A stretch of DNA of 64,000 nucleotides from Campylorhamphus procurvoides. Taxonomy: Eukaryota > Chordata > Aves > Passeriformes > Dendrocolaptidae. Shown here piece by piece: positions 1 through 11,530 of the stretch. The DNA is taken from NCBI GenBank assembly GCA_013396655.1, contig WBMV01004766.1, forward strand, positions 186,001-250,000, in the 5' to 3' direction. Position 1 is the stretch's first letter. The number at the start of each line of letters is the position of its first letter. Position numbers and translations under genes: made by a program. Under the pieces are notes generated by a model, which had not been told where the DNA came from, did not search any database, and saw only the letters and a program-made list of their open reading frames with translations.

Positions 1-1974
1 CTGAAAATATGTTTATGCAAGCACTGCAGAAACTTAGCTCATCAGGGACTCACCTGTTCTATAGGGAGAAATGTTTTTTACAATTCCCAAGGAGCCTTAA
101 ACAACAACCCAGAGTAACACAACTACAAAGCTCAAGATCCCCTTTGCTTTGGGAAGTTCATACCTAAAAGTTCATCCAAATATTCTCAGTATTTATAATC
201 TACCACGTTAAAATTGAAGATTAGATCCAAGTGTGCCTAAATTTAGATCTCTTTAACTCCTGCTTATAATTTGCATTTTAGAAAAAGGTAACAAAATAGG
301 ACAAAAAGCAATCATAACAAATAACTACATGCCTGATTTTAGGTGACATTAATCTCACTCTTAGTTGCATACCTTCTGATGTTTGTTGTGATTTACATAA
401 GCGTCAGTCATAAGGCTGGGTATTGATCACTCACATCAACAAAGCGGACGCTGCAGACTCATTTATTACTCAGAGGATAAAGTTCCTGAGGGACTCATAT
501 CATATGTATTCCTAAAAAACAAAATAAGTCACTGAACAGAACAAGACTGAGCTAAAATCCAGAAGTTTCCAGGTATTGTTTCAGGCTACTATAAAGATTG
601 ATGTCACCCAGCAAACTGAGTTTCCTCACAGAACTGAGAGTTTAATGCAGGGTTTAGGCCTTTTACCTAAATATTTTGCAGTTCTAGTAAGGCTGAACAA
701 CAAAGAGCAAAGCTAAAGCACAGTAACAGCTTAATGGGAAGTCTGTTAAGAAGGAGAAATGCTTTGCAAATGTTTTCCTTGGCCCCTCATGCATTTCTAA
801 TGCAACAAGCTGAAAAGGCCTGATAATCATGAAACTGCATTAAATGTGCTATAAGTCAAATACCTTTCAGAAATTCTAATAAATTCTTTTCATAACGCAT
901 TAGCAAATTGTGCACCATGGATCTCATTTTTACCTATTAGAGAACTTGCCTAAGATCAGACAAAAGAACTTTTCTGTTCTGCTGGCGTGCTGAGTGGAAT
1001 TCATTATTAAACACTGTGCTAGGTTAATCTGATTTGGGAAAAAAAAACATTAAAGATGCAGGAGATGCTTTTGCCAAGATATCTGAAATCAGATAACTGA
1101 AAGAAAATGCCCGCCAGAAGAAAACAGAAGCTTCTGAGATTTTATTTTCTTTTTCCCAAAAATTTCTCCTTTCAAACTTTGAAGGCAGCGCAGATTTGGT
1201 TGACTGAACAGTCCACTTGACAGTCTTGAATTATGTAGTGTGCAATGCCCAATACATTTCTTCATCTTCTTTAAGAAAAATCAAAAAGTCTTATGGAGCT
1301 CTTTTCAGAAAAGATCTTTGAAGTTCCAGGTAAGGATTCTCAGACAGAAGAATGAATAGGACACTTCATAAAAATGAAGATCTGTGTGTGTGGTCCAAAT
1401 GCTCAAGTATCCTGCTCATACACCTCTCTGCCACTTGGAGACCCAGACAGTATTGGGACCAGCTAAGCTGCACAGCTCCCAGTGCCGCAATGACTGCTCA
1501 GACCTTCAGTTTGTGGAATATTCTGAGAAAGATTCCAGACCCACTGAAATTGGGTCTTTTACTCTTCCTCCCTAACTTCACCATCAGCCAAAGTTATGGG
1601 GTTAATTTAAAGACTGGGAAAGTTAAATCCAAAATCAGATACTCACATTCAGACTGACTATATTCACACATTTCCAGATCTGCACTTTCATAGTACTTTG
1701 AAACTCTGCCCCATGGAAAAGAAGGTTGCATTTTCCTTAGTATTTTGGAACCAAATCTTTCAAGAATTATATGAGAGCAAAGCCTCAGCAAAGAAATGGT
1801 GTCTGTCTTAGCACCAGTGTTTAAGCCTCATTGCATCTGATGCTGCTGTCACCACACTTATCCAGAAATCAGGCCTGCAGTGGTGTAGTAAAATAGGCCT
1901 TTCTTGTCATGCTGCTGGAAAGACCTTAAGAATGGGAAGACAAACTATTTGAGAGAAGTGGCACTGCTCACACA
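1..1974. other. Non-coding, AT-rich, no gene seen
   Basis: Nothing recognisable is encoded here. The longest open frame, about 100 codons near 1.35-1.66 kb, has no family resemblance I can see and no codon or domain pattern suggesting selection. No repeat family could be assigned. I read it as intergenic or intronic DNA. Confidence 0.6.
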
Positions 1975-2122
1975 ATGGGAGAAACGAAAACAGCCTCAAC
2001 TTACACAAGGTGAGTTTTACATTGACTATAAGGAACACTCTCCACTGAAAGGCAGGTCAAGCATCAGATCAGGCTGCCCAGAGCAATGGAGGAGTCACCA
2101 TCCCTGAAGGGATTTAAAAGCC
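1975..2122 (+). mobile_element. CR1 LINE fragment (3' UTR part), sense on +
   Basis: The stretch resembles the CR1 3' region around the sense phrases AGGCTGCCCAGAGCA, GGAGTCACCATCCCTG and ATTTAAAAG. In avian CR1 these follow the end of ORF2. The first 50 bases (GCCTCAACTTACAC, then ACTGAAAG) align only loosely, so the left boundary is approximate. It ends before the octamer tail and is therefore a truncated, diverged copy with no coding potential. The same CR1 subregion appears in antisense at about 9.05-9.25 kb. Confidence 0.7.
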
Positions 2123-3612
2123 ATAGCACCCAGTCCACCTGGACAGTGGCAGCAGCACTGCCCAACCTGCTTGTGGCTTTAGATTCAGTGTCCTGGGTGC
2201 TAACATGGAAACATCCCAGTTCTGTCATATTAAAGGGATTTTTATTCTATTCACAAAGCTTTTGTATCTGCAGAGGACCTTTCAGTTGTACAATCCCAAA
2301 CTGTACTCAGGTTGCACTCCTCTCCCCATAAGCTCCTATGTCTGTAGGTACCATAAATATTGTTATCCCCAGGCTGATCCATTCATAGTCACTTACACGT
2401 GTCTCTCTGGGTGAGCTCATTCTTTCTAAATAAAACAAATCAGCAAACACAGAAACTTCGACTAACCCCATCACTGTGGAATGCCTGAAAACCCATGACA
2501 TTTGTCTTTAAGCTCTATTGTACACCTGGCCAGAGCAATCCAAAGAAAATCAGATTCACAATATGAACTGCCTCTTGCTTTTCCCCAGGACACATATTTG
2601 TGCTGGACCAACCAAACACCTCCTACATCTTGCAAAACCCTCTTTCCTCAGCCCTAACTAACCTCAGCCCTCCCCTATTCCTAACCACATAATTTTAGCT
2701 TTCAACCATTTATATTGCCTCTAGCACCTGTCAGACCTTTCACTGAACTAATGTAACTCAGTAAAAATGCAGAAAAATATCCAGTATTTCACTAGGGTTT
2801 TTTTCCTCCCTTTCACTGAGGTGTATTAACTCAGAAAATCTCTTCAACAGGCATGGGGTGAGCAGTGGGAGAGCAGATGAGGGGTGACAGAGAAGATGGG
2901 AGCGTGCAGGAAGACATTCCCTTCTGGAAAATAAGGGCAGCTTATTAATTTATTTCCCCTTGTCTTGAGAAACCATGTCCATAGAGTCAATTTGTTCATG
3001 ACAGTACAAGGGGAGCAGCAGAAGTGCAGAGGCAGGAACAAGTGGAGAACAGACCTGCTCTTTGTGCTGACAGAGGTTTTGCAAAACACCACTCTGGAGG
3101 CAGAAAAACGGATAGGGAGAACAAAACATCTGCCATATCCAAGATTGCTGTACAGATTTTCTGGCTGCCTGAGTTTCACAACAGTCTCAGAACATGCTGC
3201 GATTCACTCTTTTGTTTGGTTGGTTTCTTGACTGCACTAGTTCCCTTTGGTCCAGGTACTCGAGCAACTTCTTGTTTCTACTTAACAAGGCTAATGATGG
3301 CATTTTTCTGTTTAATTCCATCCACAGGTAAAGCCTTCAGTCTATATTTTAGCCCTGTCCTAGACAGTGAGTCCATTTAGTCCTCAACAAGCTTAAATCT
3401 GCCCAGTAATCGGATGTTCAGCACCTCTTCATGGGTTCCCAGTGGGTTTTAATGTGGCACCTTAGCAGCTGGCAGACTACCTCAATTCAGATGCCCCTAG
3501 TTGTATCTTGGACTCAAATTTCTATGGGATCCAGCTACCAGAGGAAAAGAGACACGTAATCAATAAGCAGAGTTAGTTCTCCTATGTCCTGGGTGCAAAC
3601 TAGAAACTGTGC
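2123..3612. other. Non-coding unique sequence
   Basis: There is no recognisable gene or repeat. A 118-codon open frame (3024-3380, +) overlaps another frame and shows no known domain, so I treat it as chance. The base composition is mildly richer in C and A around 2.6 kb, without a clear element. Confidence 0.55.
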
Positions 3613-3660
3613 CATAGAATCATAGAATCTTGGGGACATCAAACCTCTCCTAACAACGTA
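3613..3660 (-). mobile_element. CR1 3' tail remnant (first of two)
   Basis: ATAGAATCATAGAATCT followed by a degenerate 3' UTR (TTGGGGACATCAAACCTC) is the antisense form of the CR1 octamer tail. Only about 45 bases remain. A second, better preserved CR1 tail begins 70 bases downstream in the same orientation, preceded by nearly the same 18 bases (GCC, A or G, then TAGAATCATAGAAT). Confidence 0.6.
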
Positions 3661-3684
3661 GGCTACTGTGTTGTCAGAGAGCCG

Positions 3685-3795
3685 TAGAATCATAGAATTG
3701 TAGAATGTTTTGGATTGGAAGGGACTTCAAAAGATCATTTAGTTCCAAACCCCCCACTGTCAGTAAGAACACCTTCTACTAAAGCAGGTTGCTCA
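3685..3795 (-). mobile_element. CR1 LINE 3' end, antisense
   Basis: This is a typical avian CR1 terminus read in reverse: TAGAATCATAGAATTG tail, GATTGGAAGGGACTTC, AAGATCATTTAGTTCCAA, a CCCCCC stretch, then ACACCTTCTACTAAAGCAGG and GTTGCTCA. It is a 5'-truncated copy of about 110 bp restricted to the 3' UTR, so it carries no ORF. A T-rich 95-codon open frame that starts inside it is incidental. Confidence 0.9.
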
Positions 3796-4539
3796 TATTT
3801 CTTGTATTTTTTCTCTTCTCTACAAAATATTATCTATATTTTCCTGCTGAGTTTTCCTGTAACCCTTTCTGTTATTTTTTTTTATGATGACACTTTGCTT
3901 TTACTCTTTTCCCCTTCTGAGTGCTTCACAATATGCTTTAAAGCACTTCACCCTGAGACATGTCAAACTGCAGCTCTTTTTTTTTCTCTAAAACTGACTT
4001 AAAACCTGCAACTCTGTCCAAGGCAGGTAAATATTCTGCAGGAAAGTAAGTTTCCTAATATTTTGACTCACACAGAGATGAAATAACATGCTGTATTTTA
4101 AAGCAAGCTTTTTCCCACTCCTGCTGTGATGTAAGAAGTTATTTTGTGAATCTCATTGCTTACACTGGAAAGATCAGGGCAGGGAAAACAGTGAAGCAGC
4201 GTTTCCCCTATGCGGCATCAGTCCTCTGGTAAAGTGAGTTTTCAACTACAAATATCTGTGGTATTTTGAACTAGAAAGAGGACTCCGTGTGAAGAAAGCT
4301 TGAAATCACTGTTCTCACCTCTTCTACTAGGAGTTTGCTATTTGGTGGAGGTTTTTTTATACAACATCATAACCATGGTACTTATACCACCCTGGTCAGC
4401 AGAGACTGGAGGTTAATACTTTAAAAGAACCCATTATTTTCCTGTAGTATCTCCTTTGCAACTGGTCTTAACTTTGTTCCTCAAAGAATGTGCAATGGCA
4501 CCCCAGGAATCCATTTGTACCCAGACTGCATCCCTACAG
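3796..4539. other. Non-coding unique sequence, T-rich
   Basis: The sequence is pyrimidine-rich, with several T8-T9 runs at 3.88 and 3.98 kb. No gene, structural RNA or repeat family is identified. Confidence 0.55.
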
Positions 4540-5168
4540 AGCTGCCAGCAGGTCAAAGGATGTGATTCTCCCCTTCTGCTCTGCTCTGGAGAGACCCCAC
4601 CTGCTGTGCTCTGTCCAGCTCTGGGGTGCCTGACATAAGAAGGATGTGGAGCTGCTGAAGTGAGACAAGAGGAGAGATGCTGAGAGGGCTGGAGCCCCTC
4701 TGCTATGGATACAGGCTGAGAGAGCTGGATTTTTTCAGGCTGGAGAAGGGAAGACTCTGGGGAGACCGTATGGCACCTTCCAGTGCCTAAAGGAGCTACG
4801 AGAGAGCTGGAGAGGGACTTGGAAGGACAGGGCAAATTGGAATGGCTTCACACTGACAGAGAGAAGGTTTAGATAAGATACTGGGGAGAAATTCTTTACT
4901 GTGAGGGGAGTGAGGCCCTGGCATAGATTGCCCATGAAAGTTGGGGATGCCCCATCTGTGGGAGTGTCCAAGGCTGAGTTGGATGGGGTTCTGAAAAACA
5001 CGGTCTAGTGGAAGGTGTCTCTGCCCATGGCAGGGACTTTGATCTAGATGTTCTTCAAGATCCCCCTTCAGCCCAAGCCATTCTGGGATTCTGTGCTTAT
5101 GAGTTTATGATTCTCTGATACTATATATTTAGGATTCTATTAGGTTATGATTCTATGATTCTGTGATA
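4540..5168 (+). mobile_element. CR1 LINE, ~630 bp 3' portion with octamer tail
   Basis: This is the longest uninterrupted CR1 piece on the plus strand. In order it contains the end of ORF2 (CTGTCCAGCTCTGGGG, a sense frame corresponding to the C-terminal region that follows the reverse transcriptase), then 3' UTR landmarks: GAGCTGGAGAGGGACTT, AGAAATTCTTTACTGTGAGG, GATGCCCCATCTGTGG and TCTAGTGGAAGGTGTC, followed by CTGCCCATGGCAGGGAC. It ends in a degenerate octamer array (variants of ATTCTGTG/ATTCTATG) over 5090-5168. Stops and indels break the ORF2 part. The left edge is approximate and could lie 30-40 bases further upstream. Confidence 0.9.
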
Positions 5169-6477
5169 TATTTGCCTCCATTGTTAGGGGAAGTTTGTTG
5201 CCCCCCAGGAACCCCTTCCAGATCTGCAAATCACTTGTGCTGGTGAAAGATTGGTTATAACTATTTTTTGTAAATATGGAGCTATGGCCCAGCTATACAC
5301 TTCTGCCTTCCCCCAACAAGGAACAACAGAAACCTCAGTTTTTGCTGTCTCCTTTTGCACCAAAGTTTCTTTGAGTGTCCTCTTTAAGTTTGATCTTGGC
5401 TTAGTCAGCTTGTGAGTCCACAGGAAAAAAAAAAACAAGAGGGAGCAGAAGGGGTGAAAGAAAGCAAATCCTTATGCCAAACTAGTCTTCTCAAAATTTG
5501 CACAAGCATTAATCAGCACATTGCTGCAAAACAGAACAAATAAGAGCATCATGTTCTTTTGAAAGACCAGTTTAAAGGGTTTTGAACTGACTCAGACAAA
5601 CATATCCCTCGGGGACATCTTTGATTTCTACATTGTTCTCCTGATCACACAGTGTGTTCCCAGAATGAGATTTTTTCACTGTTTGTCTTCTTTTTCTTAC
5701 TGGGCATGGTATTTAGGCAGAAAATCTGTCAGAAAGGAATAGCTGCATATAAATGTTATTCTTAGTATGGTTTCTGATATTATAGCTCAGCATGTTTGGA
5801 ATATTGATCACAGCACTTAGATTTGCAATTAAAATTATCATATCTTTTCCCACTGATTCTTTGACTAATTTTATGCAAAATATAGCCTAGGATTGACATA
5901 AGGGCAATAAAAATTGCACAGAAAAATCTGTACCAAGCTAATTCTTAAACATATGGTCACATGTCATGGAAGGGGGCAGGCAATATGAACAAGAAGTGAA
6001 CAGGGACATTGAGTATCTTTATAAAGACAGAGGTTTTCATTACTGCTGCTACTTGCATTTTCATTAATTTCTCCTTGCCTTCTTGCCTTAATCTTCCACA
6101 CAACCTTTTTTTTTTCCTTTTTCCATGTTAGAGAAGCATTCAAGTTCTCCCACAGTGGTGCAGAGAAATGCTGACTTCAAGGTGGAGAAAGATAAAATGA
6201 AAAGAGTTAGAAATGTCACCCTGAAAATTCTGGAATATCATTTATATGGCACACCAATAAAAATAAGGATGTTAAATTCAAAGAGATCACATGCAATAAC
6301 AGCATAGTCAGTGCTATGATACGAGCACCATGAATTGTTTGCCATTGTAGCTGGTTGCAAGTTGGATTTATATGTGGTTTCTTCAGTCTAGGAAATTTAA
6401 GTGAAAGCTTTTCTTAGTTTCTTCTTTCTTATTTTTCTTTCTCTACAAATTTAGTCATTTACAGTCCAATACTTTGC
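5169..6477. other. Non-coding unique sequence
   Basis: No coding, RNA or repeat signal could be supported. Short A and T runs occur at 5.43 and 6.11 kb. A 60-codon open frame at 6125-6307 has no recognisable similarity. Confidence 0.55.
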
Positions 6478-6640
6478 CCAGAGAGGTTGTGGTTGCCCCA
6501 TCCCTGGAAGTGTTCAAGGCCAGGTTGGACAGGGCTTAGAGCAGCCTGGTCTAGTGGAAAGTGTCCCTGCCCACGGCAGGGGGTTGAACGTGAATGGTCT
6601 TTAAGGTCCCTTCCAATCCAAACCGTTCTGAGATCTTGGA
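6478..6640 (+). mobile_element. CR1 LINE 3' UTR fragment
   Basis: This closely matches the CR1 3' UTR: AGAGAGGTTGTGGTTGCCCC, ATCCCTGGAAGTGTTCAAGG, CCAGGTTGGACAGGGC, TCTAGTGGAAAGTGTCCC and GGTCCCTTCCAATCCAAACC. It stops at the start of the octamer tail (GTTCTGAGATCTT). It is less diverged than the 4.5 kb copy over the shared part, which suggests a younger insertion. It is 5' truncated and carries no ORF2. Confidence 0.92.
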
Positions 6641-8977
6641 TGCACATTGAAAATTTACCTATTTCTATATAGCATAAATCAAACTCAGTCACTGCAGCTT
6701 GTTTTTCACTTCTATATTTTCCAGAATCTTCTTAGCCCTTGTTTAACCAAATGCAAAAAAGCACCACCTTCTGATTTTAGTGCTTATTCAGTGATGAAGT
6801 GGATTGGTGATCAATATGCTCCAGTCTTCTCCAGTCAATAACTGAGCTACAGGCCACTCTGTTGGAACTTTTCCATCCTTCACAAAATGAGTTTTTCTCA
6901 GATTGCCTTCCCCATTCTACCCCTCGGTTTCCTTATTACATCATTAACCAAGTCTTACTCATTTACTGCACTGATCCCCACACCAGTATTTTAGTTTCCC
7001 TCACAACTGCTTATGTCTGTCCCATTTTGTCTTTTTGATATCCAATTTCAGAGCCTGCATTAAGTGGGTTTTTTTCCATATTGTGTATAAAAGGATATTT
7101 GAAATGCTCTTCACTGAAAAGATAGGTAGGATTTTTTATTCTTTGCTTTCCTCAATTTTCTTAAAAAGAAAAGGAAAACCCTCAGTAATATCATATATGT
7201 ACAATGATTTCCTTATATAATAGAAAAGGAAAAAACCCAGCAAAATCCCTTTTAAAGGCCTTCACATTTTTATAGTGACTCATATAGTACTATAAATACA
7301 TGAAAATGAATTGAAATTGTTAATTTTTATTACAATAAGGTGTCTTTAATATTTTCCAATTCTTTTTTATTAACAGGGGACCTCATTATGTTATTTAGAT
7401 TATTACAGCAAACACTGCAAATGCGCTTAGTCATTATTGATGTTCCACTCATATCTGTCAAAGGACTAGAATTTCATTACTCCACTCAATTTTCCTAACT
7501 ACCTTTATCTTTTGTTTAGCTCCACTATTTCCCCAGGTGACCTCGCTCTGGGAAACATCAGGGAACGTGAGAACAGTAGAGAATTGATCACCTACAATTC
7601 TTTATTGATCCTGTGTCTTGTCAACACCAAGCATCTCTTCCCAATGAAAACAATAATCACCAGTCTTGCATTGTAAGAGGCCTGAATGAAGTTGAGAATA
7701 TGAATCAATTGTAGAAGGAAGCACCAATAAAGTAAATATCTGGATAAACTGATATTATTCTCCATTGACTAAATTTTTATCTTGGACCAAAACCTACCAA
7801 TGGAAACCAACTTCTGTCTGCCTGGTCTGTCAAGGTAATAACATGGGATGCAGCACAGTAATTTAATGATTTAAATTTAGTTTAGTAAAGCCAAAACCAT
7901 CTGGTCCAAAGGACGCTTTGGCAGATTGAGTAGTGTGAGAATATTGTTCTTGTTGCTGTTATGGTCTGATAACAAAGGAAAAATACACAACCAAAGCCAT
8001 TAAAAAGTCATTTGCAGTCCATCTCCCAAGCAAGTTAGAATAATAAGAGGCAGAGCACTAACTATAATTGTATGGAGTTTCCCAGCAGAGACATTGCAAA
8101 CCAATTGCCACTTGTCTGTTCTCAAGTATTTTCAGCATGCAAATAATCTGTAAATGCATTCATTTGTGGCATCTTTTCATTTATGTGACAATATTATTAT
8201 ATTTGTGTTTTCCCTGGCAATTGTTTTATTACCATCTGGGAGTGATTAGTGAATCACTTTAGAAAAAAGTGAGAACATCTCTGAATCTGCCCCTGATTTT
8301 AGGTCTGGGCTGAAATGGACTCTTAGTAAAATAAAATTGTGCATTTTGGGAAGACAGAGAAGATGTTCATTTAATAGATAGGACTGGAACAGAAAATAAG
8401 ACTACACACACAATACAAGGGGATCAGAACCGGATGCAATATTCCATTTTCATCAACATGGATCTTTTAAAAGGTAAATTTGTTTATTTTATAATTATCT
8501 CTTTGTCGAACAGGAGATTTTTCATGGTTCCTTCTTGCTGCATAGTTCTGTGGACAGCTGGGGCAGAGCTGCTTTACCACATCAACTCCAAAGCTACTCT
8601 TCAGCCTGTTTTCTTTCCCAAAAATGGTCCCTCACACAGACAGAATGCTTTTTATTCCTTCTTCTGGAAGACATAGCTTTGGACTAGTATTGAAGCTTAT
8701 TTTCTTTAACAGATACCTCTTGTGAGGTGACTGCAGGCATCTGACTGCATGTGTGACTGCATGTAACTCTGTCATCCACAGAATTTGTATTTATTATCAA
8801 ATCACAGATGAAAAAACTTGAATTATATCAAACTAATAACCATTCCTCATAAAAATCCCAGACAAGTACTCCAGCAATGAAAATGCCACTTCTTATTTAG
8901 CCATTAATTAATCAGTTGGCAAACACTAGTTCTATCAAGATTTTCAAATGCTAAGCAGGACATGGAGTGCTGAGTGT
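6641..8977. other. Non-coding unique sequence
   Basis: AT-rich DNA with no supported gene. A short direct repeat is visible near 8736-8765 (two copies of TGACTGCATGT). Nothing else stands out. Confidence 0.55.
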
Positions 8978-9250
8978 GAATCACAGAATCATAGAATTGT
9001 TACAGCTGGGAAAGACCTCTAAGACCATCAAGTCCAACCATTAATCCAGCACTGCCACGTTCACCACTCAACCATGCCCCAAGTGCCACATCCACACATT
9101 GTTTTGAACACTTCCAGGGATGGTGACTCTTCCACTTCCCTGGGCAACCTGTTCCAATGCTTGACAGCCCTTTCAGTGAAGACATTTGTTCAAATATCCA
9201 ATCCAAACCTTCCCTGGTGTAACTTCAGGCCATTTTCTCAAATACATGTC
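8978..9250 (-). mobile_element. CR1 LINE 3' region, antisense, ~270 bp
   Basis: The reverse-oriented CR1 landmarks are GAATCACAGAATCATAGAAT, AGACCATCAAGTCCAACC, CACTGCCACGTTCACCACT, AACACTTCCAGGGATGGTGA and CCTGGGCAACCTGTTCCAAT, ending in TTCAGGCCATTTTCTC. This subfamily (TAGTCCAACCATTAA type) differs from the copies at 6.48 and 4.54 kb. It covers only the 3' UTR and the very end of the coding part, and the open frames across it are incidental. Confidence 0.93.
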
Positions 9251-11448
9251 CTGATGGCTTCAGACTTTACAGTGTCTCAGCTCCTCACTTTGTTTCTTTC
9301 CTTTGCAGCATCACTTTAGAGAGTTGATAAATCTTGAAGTTGGAAAGTTGCTAACCCAATAATCCCAGATGCGACTAACAGAAAATATGGAGGAAATGAA
9401 ACAGAAAAGAAAGGAAAAAAGAGTAGGATATGATGTGAAGAAGAAAGGGGGAAAAAAAGTAGGGATAGAGAAAGTAGAAGGTAATTTGTCATGATTGGAC
9501 CTGGCTACATGCACAGCAGTCTTCCTTGAGGCTGTTTTGCAGGCTGGGCTTTAGAGTGGAGGAAGGACCAAAGGGATTGATGAACACACCACCTGTCAGT
9601 TTTCTAACCTGCCCTTTCAAATATTTTACTACCTCCACAGGAGAATTTTAATCAAATCAATAATGAATATAAAAATTGAAAACAAGAAAAAAAAACAATA
9701 AACCAGACCACTCCTACTGCAAACTTTCTTAGATTAATAATTTAATCTTATTTTTGTAATATATCTGTAGAAAGAATAGAGGGACAGAACTGGTTAGTAT
9801 AAGTGAAAATAATAGTATAAATGAAGCAAAATGATGTGTACAATAATGAGGCTGAAAGGACATTTATACTCCATATCCCACAAAGTTCAGGCACCCCACC
9901 AGCAGCCAGTAGAGTTAAATATCTGTATATGGACATGTAAGAGTTGAAAGAAAAAGCAAAATATTATACTCTTTTGTTGTTTTTTCTAGAAAAATAGTTG
10001 ACTTGAATATTGTCAGACAGAAGTAACAATCTGCATAAGGCCATCACATCGCATATGGTTTGCAGATAAGATTTTCTTTTAGAATTATAATCAAGGACGT
10101 GCTGCTTTATGGCACTGTTATAGAGGGAGATAAATGAATGTATGTTCTGCTTTTCTGTACTGCTTTCTACAATAAGAATTAACTTTCCTGCACTCTTTAC
10201 CTTTTTCTAAGAAGGAAATTACACAATTTCCAGGCATGAATAAACAAACAACTTTTATATATTTGGAGGTAGTTAAAAAAAGGATAAATTAGGCCCTCCA
10301 ATTATAGTGTTGCAAACATTTTCTTCATTTGATGAATTTACAAGGATGCAAAATACCTGCGTGAACAAATAAACATTGCCTGTATTCAATTAAACCACTG
10401 CTTCCTTCATGCTTTAATTACATAATTAATGTGATAAATTAAACTATTTCTCAGTGAACCATCCAGCCTAAGCTCAGAATTTATATTACTGTGCTTTGCT
10501 ATATATGCACAAAAAAGTAATTTGGATCATGAAATTATCTCTGAATTACTTCCCAGTTTTCACTTCCACTTTAAAGGGAAAAAAAACCAAACTATAATAG
10601 ACACTAAAACCTAAGTGTACTTTGCAGCACTGGAACATGCAGAAGAGTCAAGATATTTTTACAATACATGGTCAATATATTTTTCCCCATAAACTTTGGG
10701 TTAATGTCCAAAGAATAAGATGTCCTAACAGTGTTAAATCCCATCCTTTTACATGCATAGTTCCATTTCACATAACTGAATGAAGTGTCCTTCATCAAGG
10801 GCACCAGAATGGTTTGCCTGCAGGATTCTTTCCTGTATCCACCAGCACACAATGTGCTCTGGAGTTTTTTACTGCTTATTTCCATGGTATTCAGTTAAAC
10901 TGCTCAACTCCCTGCTACACGAGGCTATGGAGGGCTAATTAAGAAAGTTAGATTCACACAAGAAAATGTTATTAAGAACCAAGCTGCACACTGCTGAAAG
11001 CTGGGAGGACGCACAAAGGAAATGTTGTTGTGTGTTCACTTTTTTCTTATAATCTGCCCCAGATTTCTGTGTCTAAGGTTGTTAGAGGGATTGTGTTACT
11101 CCCAGCTGGGAGATGGATACAACACTTTTAGCAGCAGAGAGAGAATTGCAGCCCGTCTCACAGGGCAGATACATTATTTACCACAACAAGCATAAGCTTT
11201 GGGCAACGAAAATCAATCACAGACATCTGAAGGATTATCCTGCTTGATTGAAAGTCTCCTCAGACAGAGAGTTGGTCTCTCCTTGGGCTTCAGGACTTCA
11301 GCAAATGTAAAGCTTCTACTTTATTTACAAACTTTATTTCTGGTACAAACAGTAACTGTTAGTTAGACACCCACCCAAAAACTCATTCCCTGTACTTTTA
11401 CACTTCCTTGCTCAGCAATTAGATGCTATTAGTTGTATGTGCTAAATG
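9251..11448. other. Non-coding unique sequence, includes a conserved-element candidate
   Basis: No gene is seen. The segment at 10330-10460 is dense in homeodomain-type AT motifs and is listed separately. The sequence around 9.39-9.48 kb is strongly purine-biased (AAGAAAGGGGGAAAAAAAG). Confidence 0.5.
10330..10460. promoter_or_regulatory. Candidate conserved non-coding element
   Basis: The stretch holds several TAAT-core sites close together: CAATTAAA at 10387-10394, CTTTAATTACATAATTAATG at 10412-10431 and GATAAATTAAAC just downstream. Such clusters are common in vertebrate developmental enhancers, but simple AT-richness gives the same pattern. The call rests on motif density and lack of repeat similarity only. 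Confidence 0.2.
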
Positions 11449-11530
11449 TATAGAATCACAGAGTGTTTTGAGGTGGAAGACATCTCAAAGATCACGTAGT
11501 TCCACCCCTTTGCCATGGATGTCCCAAAGC
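11449..11530 (-). mobile_element. CR1 LINE 3' tail, antisense, ~80 bp
   Basis: TATAGAATCACAGAGTG, TTTTGAGGTGGAAGACATC, CAAAGATCACGTAGTTCCA and TTTGCCATGGATGTCCC follow the antisense CR1 3' end in order. Only the last 80 bases of a 5'-truncated copy remain. Confidence 0.85.

Noticed and set aside
4434..4835. 133-codon minus-strand open frame
   Set aside because: It lies antisense across the plus-strand CR1 copy and is produced by that repeat, with no resemblance to a protein family.
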